From Tundrisphaera lichenicola (GTDB lineage Bacteria > Planctomycetota > Planctomycetia > Isosphaerales > Isosphaeraceae), in the NCBI RefSeq assembly GCF_051175385.1, contig NZ_CP195106.1:806001-870000 (forward strand): a DNA stretch of 64,000 nucleotides. The letters are read 5' to 3'. Within the stretch, counting starts at the first letter, position 1; each line of letters starts with the position of its first letter. The notes below the pieces were generated by a model. The model searched no databases. It saw nothing but the letters and a program-made list of their open reading frames with translations, and had not been told where the DNA came from. Position numbers and translations under genes: made by a program. Positions 50,695 to 59,498 of this stretch are shown piece after piece.

Positions 50695-51003
50695 TCAGGC
50701 TTTCCGAGGGGCCGGTGATCGATCCGGCCTCTCGCAATCGCTCGATCCTTCCGAGGTGCACTCCCCCTCGACTTCCGGGTGCGGCCAGGGTTCTCGCACC
50801 TCCCGGATCTTCAGGCCCAGGAACCCGCGACGGGCGGCCTTCAGGATGACCGAACCGGGGAGCCGCCGCTCCACGGTCGACCCGCCGGGCAGGATCTCGA
50901 AGAGGGCCAATTCGTCGGCGTCCTCATCCCGGGCGAGGACCTTCGAGCCTTCGGGGGCCTCGATCACGTACATCAGGTCCTCGTCGTAAACTCGGAAGAT
51001 CAT
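50695..51003 (-). CDS. Small conserved-looking protein of unknown function
   Basis: This is a 102-residue protein from ATG 51003 (after GAGGAAT) beginning MIFRVYDEDLMYVIEAPEGSKVLARDEDADELALFEILPGG. The beta-rich N-terminal half looks well folded; the C-terminal 30 residues are acidic and low complexity. No membrane segment or known motif is seen. It converges with the DoxX-like gene (17 bp between stops). A longer frame to 51183 is unlikely. Confidence 0.6.
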   Translation of the reverse strand: MIFRVYDEDLMYVIEAPEGSKVLARDEDADELALFEILPGGSTVERRLPGSVILKAARRGFLGLKIREVREPWPHPEVEGECTSEGSSDCERPDRSPAPRKA

Positions 51004-51355
51004 CTCGGTATTCCTCGTCGAGAGTGCGATGGCTTGATGTTCACTCGTGTGGTGTCGGATCCCGATATTCCCGGTTGAAGAAACTTTTGACGATCTGGCA
51101 AATCGCGAGCCCAGTTCTGGCCCCAGGGCCGAATCATCTCCGATCCTGGCCGGAGTCGGAGCCCTGCGGCCCGGATGCCTCAAAGTGCGAGGCTTCCCGG
51201 CATCAATCCGCTCGATTGATGGGAAAGCGAGACGTTTTCCTCCCGAATGCGGTGATATTTTTTTCGACTCGACCCGCGCATGGGAAACGGGACGGCCGGA
51301 TCTCGGGCAAGAATGAGATCCGGCCGTCCCGTCCTCGTTTCTCTTGGGTTCGGAA
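51004..51355. other. Intergenic region with a strong terminator
   Basis: These 352 bp contain no supported gene. They hold the promoter region for the 51003 gene and, at 51287-51332, the terminator of the DegT-type aminotransferase gene. Confidence 0.5.
51287..51332 (-). terminator. Terminator of the aminotransferase gene
   Basis: ACGGGACGGCCGGATCTC at 51287-51304 is perfectly complementary to 51315-51332, an 18-bp stem with a 10-nt loop. On the minus strand it is followed by TTTCCC. It lies 23 bp after the aminotransferase stop at 51356. Confidence 0.8.
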
Positions 51356-52537
51356 TCAGGCGACGTTGCGCCGACGGCCGAAGGGCAGGAGGGTCTGGGC
51401 GTCGAAGAACCTGGCGATCGAGCCGACGACGTGGGCCAGGGCCTGGTCGGTCAGCTCGGGGTACATCGGCAGGGCGATGGTCTCGGCGGCGGCGGCCTCG
51501 GCCTCGGGGAAGTCTCCGGGCTTGTGGCCGAGCGAGGCGAAGCAGGTTTGGAGGTGGAGCGGGATCGGGTAGTAGATCTCGCTGCCGACCTTGTTATCGG
51601 CCAGGTGGGCGCGGAGCGGGTCGCGGGCATCGGCGGGCACGCGGATCACGAACTGGTTGTAGACGTGGAAGTTCCCCGACTTCTCGGTCGGGAGCGTGGC
51701 GACCTCGCCCAGTCCTTGCTCCCCGAAGAGCCGGCTATATCGGTCGGCGACGTCGCGGCGACCGGCGGTCCAGTCGTCGAGGTGGCGGAGCTTCACGCGG
51801 AGGATCGCGGCCTGGAGGGCGTCGATCCGGGCGTTGTATCCGACCTCGTGGTGGTGGTACTTCGGCTCCATCCCGTGGACCCGGAGCCGGGCGACCTTCT
51901 GGCCCAGGGGCGTATCATTGGTCGTGACCATCCCGGCATCGCCGAATCCGCCGAGGTTCTTCGAGGGGTAGAAGCTGAACGCGGCGGCGTCGCCGAGCGT
52001 CCCCGCCCTCTTCCCGTGATATCCCGCGCCGATGGCCTGGGCGGCGTCTTCCAGGACGAACAGCTTGTGCTTCCGGGCGATCGCGTTGATCGGGTCCATG
52101 TCGGCGGCCTGGCCGTAGAGGTGGACCGGGATGATCGCCCTGGTCTTCGGGGTGATCGCGGCCTCGATCCGGGCCGGGTCGATGTTATAGGTCTCGGGGT
52201 CGATGTCGACGAAGACCGGGCGGGCGCCCGTCCGCCAGATCGCCCCGGCGGTCGCGAAGAACGAGTAGGGGGAGGTGATGACCTCGTCCCCCGGCTGGAG
52301 GTCGATCGCCAGGAGCGGCAGGAGGAGGGCATCGGAGCCCGACGAGCAGCCGACGGCGTGCCTGGCCTCGCAATAGGCGGCGGCCTCGGCCTCGAAGCTG
52401 GAGACCTCCGGGCCGAGGATGAAGTACTGGCTTTCCAGGACCTGCCGGACCACCGGCTCGATCTCGTCGCGGATGGTCTGGTATTGCGCCTTCAGGTCGA
52501 GGGCCGGCACGGCCAGAGGTTGGCTCGAATCGCTCAT
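51356..52537 (-). CDS. DegT/DnrJ/EryC1/StrS aminotransferase
   Basis: This PLP enzyme of 393 residues converts a nucleotide-bound keto-sugar to an amino-sugar, probably for surface glycan synthesis. ATG 52537 follows AAGGAGTG. Landmarks are VPALDLKAQYQTIRDEIEPVVRQVLES, VGCSSGSDALLLPLLAIDLQPGDEVI, IPVHLYGQAADMDPINAIARKHKLFVLEDAAQAIGA, and the PLP-binding Lys in SFYPSKNLGGFGDAGMV. GYNARIDALQAAIL and the terminal 'TIALPMYPELTDQ' fit the family. No sugar dehydratase gene is adjacent. A long palindrome-ended terminator follows. Confidence 0.94.
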   Translation of the reverse strand: MSDSSQPLAVPALDLKAQYQTIRDEIEPVVRQVLESQYFILGPEVSSFEAEAAAYCEARHAVGCSSGSDALLLPLLAIDLQPGDEVITSPYSFFATAGAIWRTGARPVFVDIDPETYNIDPARIEAAITPKTRAIIPVHLYGQAADMDPINAIARKHKLFVLEDAAQAIGAGYHGKRAGTLGDAAAFSFYPSKNLGGFGDAGMVTTNDTPLGQKVARLRVHGMEPKYHHHEVGYNARIDALQAAILRVKLRHLDDWTAGRRDVADRYSRLFGEQGLGEVATLPTEKSGNFHVYNQFVIRVPADARDPLRAHLADNKVGSEIYYPIPLHLQTCFASLGHKPGDFPEAEAAAAETIALPMYPELTDQALAHVVGSIARFFDAQTLLPFGRRRNVA

Positions 52538-52699
52538 CGGCGGACACTCCTTGTCGGTCGCCCGAGGCGGGCGGAAGTCCCTCGAATCCTTCGAGGGAGA
52601 CGCCTCTGTGTAACCCGTTGCCCGGAAATCGTCAAGGTGAAGCGGCGAGGTCAAGCGGGAGAAATTGGGCGATGGAGGACCAGACCGAAAGCTAGTCTC

Positions 52700-52747
52700 G
52701 TAGGGCTGGCCCTGCCGAGATCAGGCTCGCGACAGGGCCAGCCCTAC
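52700..52747. repeat. Palindromic repeat, copy C
   Basis: GTAGGGCTGGCCCTG at 52700-52714 is perfectly complementary to CAGGGCCAGCCCTAC at 52733-52747, with an 18-nt loop. It overlaps the stop codon of the nucleotidyltransferase gene ending at 52744. It belongs to the same family as the copies near lysS and lolD. Confidence 0.75.
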
Positions 52748-53502
52748 AAGACATGCATCCTGAGGCGGATTAGCAAGTCATTCAGGGCCGGTCTGGCGTT
52801 CGGCACCTCGGGCAGTGTGCTGGCGACATGGGCCGCTTCGAGTTCCGCCCTCAGCCGGTCGTATTCCCGTCGGTGGAAGTCGAAATCATCAGCGTCTAGG
52901 GTCGACTTCTCCGGACCCTCCAGCTTCCGGGCGATCAGGTCATCCACCTGGCCGAGCCGGGCCTCCCGGTTCAGATGCACGAGGTTCGCCTCGACCTCGC
53001 CCGTACGCATCAGGTGGATTCCCGTGAGCAGGACCCGGTAGGTGTAGAGCAGCGGTTTGACCCGCCTGGGGCTTTCCTTCTCGAAGAGCCTCCACTGAGT
53101 CTCGGCGAAGCCGAAGTAATGGTAGGAGTGATGGCGGGTGATGCACCCCTCGGCGATGGCCTTCAACTCCTCATGCTCGGGCGTCGTGTGGACCACCAGC
53201 GGCGAGTATAACTGCTCCAGCACGTAGCCGTTCTTCCTGAGGAGCAGGCCGAAGAACTTCCGTGCGTCGTGCGTGACCAGATCGAGTTCCAGCCCTTCCT
53301 CGTCTTTCGACGACTCGATCGTCTCCCGGCCCACGTCGAGGCCGACAACCTCCTGCACGGGCAGGACGTGACAGCCCCGCAGATCGTAGTCCGAGTCGGG
53401 CGAGGGGAACCCGTAGAGGTGCGCCCCGCTGATCGTGGCGAACACCAGCGGGTAGGGATGTTGGCGGACTTCTTCCATCAACCGAGACGCGATGTCCATC
53501 AT
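52744..53502 (-). CDS. RlaP-like nucleotidyltransferase 2
   Basis: This protein of about 252 residues has the DNA-polymerase-beta-type nucleotidyltransferase motif SGAHLYGFPSPDSDYDLRG (the G-S/G plus two acidic ligands, D-x-D) near residues 25-42, then DVGRETIESS..DEEGLELDLVTHDARKFFGLLL and NGYVLEQLYSPLVV. This pattern is that of the PF10127/COG3541 group, known as RlaP in RNA-repair contexts. ATG 53502 or 53499 follows AAAGGGGAC; a GTG at 53517 would overlap the previous gene's stop. The C-terminal half is helical (FAETQWRLFEKESPRRVKPLLYTYRVLLTGIHLM). It is the third gene of the HK-NTase-NTase operon; no RNA ligase gene is nearby. Confidence 0.85.
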   Translation of the reverse strand: MMDIASRLMEEVRQHPYPLVFATISGAHLYGFPSPDSDYDLRGCHVLPVQEVVGLDVGRETIESSKDEEGLELDLVTHDARKFFGLLLRKNGYVLEQLYSPLVVHTTPEHEELKAIAEGCITRHHSYHYFGFAETQWRLFEKESPRRVKPLLYTYRVLLTGIHLMRTGEVEANLVHLNREARLGQVDDLIARKLEGPEKSTLDADDFDFHRREYDRLRAELEAAHVASTLPEVPNARPALNDLLIRLRMHVL

Positions 53503-53513
53503 CCCGTCCCCTT

Positions 53514-54455
53514 TCACAGCAGGTCCTTCACCCGGTCCAGTTCGGCCTGGATGTTCCGCAGGGCGACGACCGCCCGGTTGGGGTCCACGACGCAGTCAGC
53601 CAGGCTCCCATAATGCTCTTCGAGGACGTCCAGGAGCAGGGCCTTGATCCATTCCTCGTCCGGGTTTGGCCTCAACTTGCTCTCGGCGTATGCCCGCTCC
53701 AGTTGCGACTCCTTTTCGGCGAACCAGGTTCGGAGCCTCTGCTCGGTCCACTCGCCACGGCGGATCGCCTTGAGTCGTTCGTTGTCACGCTGGAGGTCGA
53801 CGTCGCCCTCCGTGAGGATCTGCTCCACTTCGCCGATCAGCCTGACGACATGGTAGGCGAACTTGGTGTCATAGCCGTGTTCGGCGACCAGTGTGGCCCG
53901 CTTGCCCTGCGGTTGTTTGATGGCGATCTTGTGCAACTGCGAGTAGGCATATCCCTTGAACTTCGACCAGGCTCCCTTGTGCAGGAACAACCTGCGGTTT
54001 TCCCGGACGAGATGGCCGACCTTCGTGCTATACAGGACGCAAGTCGTCGGCGTGAAGAGCGAGTCGATGATGTTCGGGTTGTTTTCCATCGCCAGCGCGA
54101 AGAATTTGACGACGCCGAAGATGGTCAGATCGCATGTCCGACCGTGCCCGGCCAGGGCGTCCCGGTCCTGGACGTGGTGCTCCTGATATTGCTCGAAACG
54201 TCCGGCCGGATTCCCGAAGCCGGGGATCTCCCCGCGAAGATGGGGGAAAATATCGTCCTTCGGCGGGATGGCCCATCCATACAGGTCGAGATCACTCGAG
54301 TCTGTTGAGACGTCATAGGCGGTCGAGCCCATGATCGTCTCGTACTGGACGTTGCCGGGCAGCCATCGAGGCGGCTTGACGAGTCCCCGCTCGGTCAAGC
54401 GTTGGAGGGTGCTCACGGCGGGAGACTCCCCGGAGGACCACGGACGCGTCCTCAT
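53514..54455 (-). CDS. RlaP-like nucleotidyltransferase 1
   Basis: This is a 313-residue protein. The nucleotidyltransferase motif is IMGSTAYDVSTDSSDLDLYG (residues about 41-60), followed by IPPKDDIFPHLRGEIPGFG, DLTIFGVVKFFALAMENNPNIIDSLFTP, and a helical C-terminal half with FKGYAYSQLHKIAIK. The layout matches PF10127 proteins and is related to, but clearly different from, the downstream protein. The start ATG 54455 overlaps the stop of the histidine kinase gene by 4 bp (ATGA), so translation is likely coupled. Expected chemistry is nucleotidyl transfer to an RNA, protein or small molecule; the acceptor is unknown. Confidence 0.86.
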   Translation of the reverse strand: MRTRPWSSGESPAVSTLQRLTERGLVKPPRWLPGNVQYETIMGSTAYDVSTDSSDLDLYGWAIPPKDDIFPHLRGEIPGFGNPAGRFEQYQEHHVQDRDALAGHGRTCDLTIFGVVKFFALAMENNPNIIDSLFTPTTCVLYSTKVGHLVRENRRLFLHKGAWSKFKGYAYSQLHKIAIKQPQGKRATLVAEHGYDTKFAYHVVRLIGEVEQILTEGDVDLQRDNERLKAIRRGEWTEQRLRTWFAEKESQLERAYAESKLRPNPDEEWIKALLLDVLEEHYGSLADCVVDPNRAVVALRNIQAELDRVKDLL

Positions 54456-56311
54456 GCCGCCCCGGTGGGCTGGCCGATCAGGCTCGCGATGGTGCCGATG
54501 TCCACGGGCTTGGCCAGGTGATGGTCGATCCCCACGGCGGAGGATCGCTGGCGGTCCTCTTCCAGGGCGTAGCCCGAGATGGCGATGAAGAGGGACCTCT
54601 TGAGATTCTCCGACAGACGCAACTGCCTGGCCACCTCATAGCCGTTGAGGTTGGGCAGGCCGATGTCGAGCAGGAGGACGTCGGGCTCATAGGCCAGGGC
54701 CGCCTCGATCCCCTCGGGGCCGTCGTGGGCGAGCTTCACCTCGTGGCCCATGAGCTTCAGGAGCCTGGCCAGGCTCCGGGCGAGATCCTTGTTGTCGTCG
54801 ATGATGAGGATTCGGGTGATTCGCACCGGCGTCGGCGCGGGGGGGAGCGGCGTGACGACGGGCCGCTCCGAGGCCGGCCTGGCCGGCTCGGAGGCCGGCA
54901 GGCGGAGCGTGAAGACGCTCCCGAGGCCAGGCCCGGGGCTGGTCGCGGTGACGGTCCCTCCGTGAAGCTCCGCCAGATGCTTGACGATCGTCAGGCCGAT
55001 CCCCAGCCCACCTTCGGCCCGATCCAAGGTGCGCTCTCCCTGGGTGAACGGCTCGAAGATCGTGGCCAATCGCCCGATCGGGATGCCCGATCCATTGTCC
55101 TCCACCCGGAGGGCGATCCGTTCGCCTTCGCGATCGGCGGAGATCCGAATGAGCCCGCCGGAAGGGGTGTATCGGGCGGCGTTGCTGATCAGGTTGACCA
55201 GGATCTGTTCCAGGCGGACCGGGTCGGCCTCCAGCCGATCCACCCCCTCGGCGATGACGACCTCGGCCCGATGATCCCGCTCTTCGAGCAGGTATCCGAC
55301 CGAGGCGACGGCATTGTCGATGGTCTCGGCCAGGTCGATCGACTCTTTGCGGAGGACCACCCGCCCTCGGGCGATCCGCGCGACGTCCAGGAGGTCGTCC
55401 AGGAGGTAGGTCAGGTTGCCCACCTGCCGGTTGAGGACCTCGCGACCCCAGGCATGGTGATCGGCGGCCTCGGGCGTCCCGAGGAGGTTGACGGCCGACT
55501 TGATCGCGGCGAGCGGGTTGCGGAGCTCGTGTGCCAGCATCGCCAGGAACTCGTCCTTGCGTCGGCTGTCCTCGATCAGGCGTCGCTCGTAGGCCCGCCG
55601 CTCGGTGTCGTCGCGGAAGATCAGGACCGCGCCGATGATATCGCCGTCGGCGTCTCGGATCGGGGAGGCGCTGTCCTGGATCGGCCGCTCGATGCCTTCG
55701 CGTGAGAGGAGCAGGGTGTGATCGGCGAGTTCCTGCACCTCGCCCGTCTCCATCACTTTCATGACGGGGTTGGGGATCGGCAACTTCGAATCTCCGTTGA
55801 CGATCGCGAACACCCCTTCGAGCGGACTTCCCTTCGCCTCGGCGAGCTGCCAGCCGGTCAACTCCTCGGCCACCCCGTTCATGAAACTGACCCGGCCCTG
55901 GGCGTCGGTGGCGATGACGGCGTCCCCGATGCTCGTCACGGTCGCCTGGAACCGCCGCCGTTCGGCCCGCTCGTGGTCCTCGGCCCGACGTCTGGCCGCG
56001 ACGAGCTGACCGATGATGATCGAGACCCCGATGAAGAGGAGGAGCAGGACCAGGTCGTCGCGCTCGAGCCGGAGCGAGTGGTAGGGGGTCATGAAGTAAT
56101 AGCGACCGAGCACGGTCAATCCGGCCGTCGCGATGAGGCTCGATCGCTGGCCGCCGTACCAGGCGGTCAGGATGACCGCGGCGAAGGAGAAGACCCAGGG
56201 CGTGGACCGGGAGATCGGCCAGGTCGCATGGCTGGCCAGGAGGGCGAGGACGACCGCCAGTAGGGCGACCCCATACCCCCGGAGCCCGGTCGTGTGCGAC
56301 TTGGATCTCAT
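54452..56311 (-). CDS. Hybrid sensor histidine kinase with receiver domain
   Basis: This is a protein of about 619 residues. The N-terminus has four membrane helices (YGVALLAVVLALLASHATW, WVFSFAAVILTAWY, SSLIATAGLTVLGRYYF, DDLVLLLLFIGVSIIIGQLV), a KdpD-like DUF4118-type arrangement. A PAS domain follows (VTSIGDAVIATDAQGRVSFMNGVAEELTGW), then HisKA with LAHELRNPLAAIKS (the phospho-His), HATPase with LISNAARYTPSGG, VEDNGSGIP and GGLGIGLTIVKHLAELHGG, and a C-terminal receiver with ILIIDDNKDLA, phospho-Asp in VLLLDIGLPNLNG and the Lys in LAKPVD. The internal receiver may take the phosphate. The start is uncertain (ATG 56311 or 56368). No separate response regulator lies nearby; two nucleotidyltransferase genes overlap downstream. 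Confidence 0.92.
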   Translation of the reverse strand: MRSKSHTTGLRGYGVALLAVVLALLASHATWPISRSTPWVFSFAAVILTAWYGGQRSSLIATAGLTVLGRYYFMTPYHSLRLERDDLVLLLLFIGVSIIIGQLVAARRRAEDHERAERRRFQATVTSIGDAVIATDAQGRVSFMNGVAEELTGWQLAEAKGSPLEGVFAIVNGDSKLPIPNPVMKVMETGEVQELADHTLLLSREGIERPIQDSASPIRDADGDIIGAVLIFRDDTERRAYERRLIEDSRRKDEFLAMLAHELRNPLAAIKSAVNLLGTPEAADHHAWGREVLNRQVGNLTYLLDDLLDVARIARGRVVLRKESIDLAETIDNAVASVGYLLEERDHRAEVVIAEGVDRLEADPVRLEQILVNLISNAARYTPSGGLIRISADREGERIALRVEDNGSGIPIGRLATIFEPFTQGERTLDRAEGGLGIGLTIVKHLAELHGGTVTATSPGPGLGSVFTLRLPASEPARPASERPVVTPLPPAPTPVRITRILIIDDNKDLARSLARLLKLMGHEVKLAHDGPEGIEAALAYEPDVLLLDIGLPNLNGYEVARQLRLSENLKRSLFIAISGYALEEDRQRSSAVGIDHHLAKPVDIGTIASLIGQPTGAA

Positions 56312-56698
56312 TTCAGCGTCCGTCCTACCATTCGACCAGGGGTCGAGCGATCGCTGATTCCGCCGCACGCGACCGGGCGAGAAGAGGCATGATGCTTCGA
56401 GCCGGATATTCGCCGATCACTTCGAGTGATCCTCGGAGAATTCTATCCGGGCCGAGGATCACCCTCAACTATTACTCCTATGAGCCTCCGATTCCCCTCC
56501 CGAATCATCGAATCCTCGGGGTCACCCCTCCTGAACGACACCGATCTCTTTCCTGATTTCTTTCCGCGTGATGCGGTCATACGGCCTCGGTCGGCCTCGA
56601 CGAGGAGATCGAGAATTGGGCGACGCACGGGATGGCCAATCGTCCCAAAGACATCCGGCTCGCGCTCGAGAGACACCAGGATGCCGTCGCCAGGCGAC
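56312..56698. other. Intergenic region containing an ArsR remnant
   Basis: These 387 bp lie between the histidine kinase gene and the end of the large kinase gene. A decayed ArsR-type sequence lies at 56443-56676 on the minus strand. GATCACTTCGAGTGATC at 56418-56434 is a perfect palindrome around TCG. Confidence 0.5.
56443..56676 (-). pseudogene. N-terminal remnant of an ArsR-family regulator
   Basis: The frame opens with GTG and reads MSLEREPDVFGTIGHPVRRP then ILDLLVEADRGRM, matching the first helices of ArsR/SmtB winged-helix repressors (the 'DVF.AIA.P.RR.ILDLL' pattern). After about 33 residues the sequence loses the expected recognition helix, and the frame ends at 77 codons. It is probably a truncated gene, without function. 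Confidence 0.5.
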
Positions 56699-59425
56699 TC
56701 ACTTGAACTCCCCCTTGTCGTAGCGAGCCCAGAACTCCCCCGCGGGCCAGGCCTGGTTCCAGTCGGTACCGATGGTCTTGAGGCTCTTCATGTCGCGGAG
56801 AGAATCCAGGCCCTTGGGGCTGATGCTCGTGGGGTTGAGGCGGATCTCTTCGAGCGAAAGGTCTGTCAGTGGCGAAAGGTCGGACACCTTGGTGTTGACC
56901 AAATTGAGCCGCTTCAGCTTCCTCAAGTCTTTCAGGTGGAGCAGCCCATCGTCGCTCACCTGCGTGTTGTCCAGGATGAGAAGGTTCAGGTCCTTGCAGC
57001 CCTTGATCTGAGATAAGCTCCCGTCGTCCACCTTGGAGCCATCGCAGTTGAGGTGGGTCAGGGGCATCCCATTCAATGGCGACAGGTCGGAGACCTGCGT
57101 GCCGCCGAGGTGGATGAAGTTGAGCTCCATGCCCTTGAGCGGCGATAGGTCGGAGACCGGCGTGCCGGACAGATTGATCGACGTGAGCGGCATCCGCTTC
57201 ACGGGCGAAAGGTCGGAAATCTTCGTGCCCTCGAGGGATAATTCCCGCAGCCTCATTCCCGCGAGGCCCGTCAGGTCTCCGACATTCGTTCCGCCGAGGT
57301 CCAGATTCTCCAGCGGCATCCCGTTTAGCGGGGAGAGGTCGTAAACCTTCGTGCCCACAAAGTTCAGGACCCTGAGCTTCATGCCCTCCAGCGGCGACAG
57401 GTCGTCGACAAGCGTGCCGTAGCACATAAATTCCGTCAAGGGCATGCCCCTCAGCGGGGAGAGGTCGACCAGCTGACTCTTGGAGACGTTCAGGCTCGTC
57501 AGGGGCAACCCGCTCAGCGGCGAGAGGTCCGTCAGGAGCCCCTGGCGGTCTCCGGTGCCGGAACAATTGAGGGTCCTCAACTTGGTCAGCACGCGCAGCG
57601 GCGAGATGTCGCTCACGTCATCCGCGTTGAACTCCAGTCCCCTCACAACACCCTTCTCGATGGTGGGCGCGACGGCTCCGTCGAAGCCGGGATTGAGCTC
57701 CTTCAAGCGAGCGCGCACGGCCTTCACCTGCTCGGCCGCCGAGAGTGCGGCCACGATACGCTCCCAGGCGGACTCGTCGACGGACCGTGGAGATGGCCTC
57801 GCATGCGGAAGGGTCTTCGCAACCGATGGCGAGCCCTCTCGGCTGACCCGCACGACTTGCCGGCCGTTCTTCGCGACGGTGACCAATTCCTGGCTCACGA
57901 CCTTGCCATCCTTGCGGGCCTCGATCGAATGGCTGCCGGGCTTCATGCGAAGCTCCCTGACCCCCGCGCCCGTGATGACGATGTCCGAGCCGTCGATCTT
58001 GACGCTGACTCCGGGGTCGTCGACCTCGACGACCAGCGTACCCTCCGCGGAGAGCAGGCGAATGACCGTGCCGTGGAAATCGGTGACGCCCGTCGCCTCC
58101 GTGAACCCGAAGCTCGCGAGCGTTATCAGGAGCAGGGCCGCGGTGGCGGCCCAGAGGCGCTTGCGGGACCGCATCCGGATCGCCCGCCCGGGAATCGCGA
58201 GTTGCACGGTCGGTTCAAGCGCCTCGCTCTCGACGGCCTTCTTCTCGATCCCGACCGGCCGGACCTCCGGGACTGAAGCAAGGCTCCCGGGACGCGGGCT
58301 CGCCGCCAGGCCACGCGCCAGCAGGTCTGCCACCTCACGGGCCGTGGCGATGCGATCGTCCGGGTTCTTGGCTTGCAGGCGGGAGATGATGTCGCAGACC
58401 CATTGCGGCACCTCGGGGATGATATCCCTAATGGGCCGCGGCGTATCCTCGGTCACCCGTTTGAGTACCGCGAGCGTGCTATTCGCCCGGAACGGCGGCC
58501 GTCCCGAGCACATCGTGTAGAGCACACTGCCGAGGCTGAACAGATCGGCCCGATGGTCGAGTTTATCGCCATATGCCTGTTCCGGCGCCATGTACATCGG
58601 CGTCCCCGCCACGACCCCGGATTGGGTCATGCTGGCGTCGTCCGCCGCCCGGGCCAGCCCGAAGTCGGTGATCTTGACGTGCTGGTTCGGGCCCGCCTCA
58701 ATCAGGATGTTTCCCGGCTTGATGTCGCGGTGAATCAGCCCCTCGTCGTGCGCGGCGGCCAGGCCCTCGGCGATCTGCCGCCCGATCTTCAGGACCTCCG
58801 CCGTCTCCAGCGGGCCGGTGCGATCGAGCCGCTGCTGGAGCGTCTCTCCGGGGATGAACTCCATTGCCAGGTACGGCAGCGGCAGCTCCTCGACCGCGTA
58901 CACCTGGACGACGTTCTCGTGGCGGACCTTGGCCGACGAGCGAGCCTCTCGCAGGAACCGCTTGCGGGCGGGAGAGGTGGCCGCCATTTGCGGGGCCAGC
59001 ACCTTGATCGCCACCACGCGATGGAGCACCTCATCGAAGGCGCGGAAGACGATGCCGAATCCGCCCCTCCCGAGGACTTCGAGGACTTCGTAATGCCCGA
59101 TCCGGCCGAGCGAATCGGGGCGGGTGGACGGCATGAGGAAGTGCAGCCCTTCACAATCCTCGTCGGGGAGGGTGATGTGCTGGTCTTCCCCGGTGGAGGA
59201 CGAGGCGAACGCCATCGTCTCCAGGTCGGCCGATGCTGCCGCGGGCGAGCCGAGGAAACTGCCGGATGCGTCATGGGAACGGAGCAGTACCTCGACCCGA
59301 TCCCGCAGCGCGGCATCGCCCCCGCAGGCACGCTCCAAGTAAGCGACCCGGGCGGTTTCATCCGGCCGCGCGGCGGCCTCGAGGAAGATATCCTTGACGC
59401 GATTCGGGTCGGTCGGCATGGTCAC
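56699..59425 (-). CDS. Serine/threonine kinase with 21-residue leucine-rich repeats
   Basis: This is a 908-residue kinase. Residues about 112-370 hold the kinase domain: YEVLEVLGRGGFGIVFRAF, Lys141 in VAIKVLAP, HRDIKPGNILIEA, ITDFGLARAADDA and GTPMYMAPEQAYG. An N-terminal helix-rich part (RVKDIFLEAAARP...CGGDAALRDRVEVLL) is common ahead of planctomycete kinases. One transmembrane helix lies near 435 (WAATAALLLITLASFGF). Outside, a beta domain (about 455-530; a PEGA-like VKIDGSDIVITGAGVRELRMKPGSHSIEA) precedes leucine-rich repeats at about 590-880, most of exactly 21 residues, of the form DLSPL.GMPL..L...GT.V. The ECF sigma gene directly upstream is probably part of the same signalling unit. 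Confidence 0.93.
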   Translation of the reverse strand: MTMPTDPNRVKDIFLEAAARPDETARVAYLERACGGDAALRDRVEVLLRSHDASGSFLGSPAAASADLETMAFASSSTGEDQHITLPDEDCEGLHFLMPSTRPDSLGRIGHYEVLEVLGRGGFGIVFRAFDEVLHRVVAIKVLAPQMAATSPARKRFLREARSSAKVRHENVVQVYAVEELPLPYLAMEFIPGETLQQRLDRTGPLETAEVLKIGRQIAEGLAAAHDEGLIHRDIKPGNILIEAGPNQHVKITDFGLARAADDASMTQSGVVAGTPMYMAPEQAYGDKLDHRADLFSLGSVLYTMCSGRPPFRANSTLAVLKRVTEDTPRPIRDIIPEVPQWVCDIISRLQAKNPDDRIATAREVADLLARGLAASPRPGSLASVPEVRPVGIEKKAVESEALEPTVQLAIPGRAIRMRSRKRLWAATAALLLITLASFGFTEATGVTDFHGTVIRLLSAEGTLVVEVDDPGVSVKIDGSDIVITGAGVRELRMKPGSHSIEARKDGKVVSQELVTVAKNGRQVVRVSREGSPSVAKTLPHARPSPRSVDESAWERIVAALSAAEQVKAVRARLKELNPGFDGAVAPTIEKGVVRGLEFNADDVSDISPLRVLTKLRTLNCSGTGDRQGLLTDLSPLSGLPLTSLNVSKSQLVDLSPLRGMPLTEFMCYGTLVDDLSPLEGMKLRVLNFVGTKVYDLSPLNGMPLENLDLGGTNVGDLTGLAGMRLRELSLEGTKISDLSPVKRMPLTSINLSGTPVSDLSPLKGMELNFIHLGGTQVSDLSPLNGMPLTHLNCDGSKVDDGSLSQIKGCKDLNLLILDNTQVSDDGLLHLKDLRKLKRLNLVNTKVSDLSPLTDLSLEEIRLNPTSISPKGLDSLRDMKSLKTIGTDWNQAWPAGEFWARYDKGEFK

Positions 59426-59498
59426 TCCGGGTTAGGGTTCCACCATCAATGCGAGAACCCGCTCCGGTTGTCTCAACCAATCCGGAAAATCACGTCGT

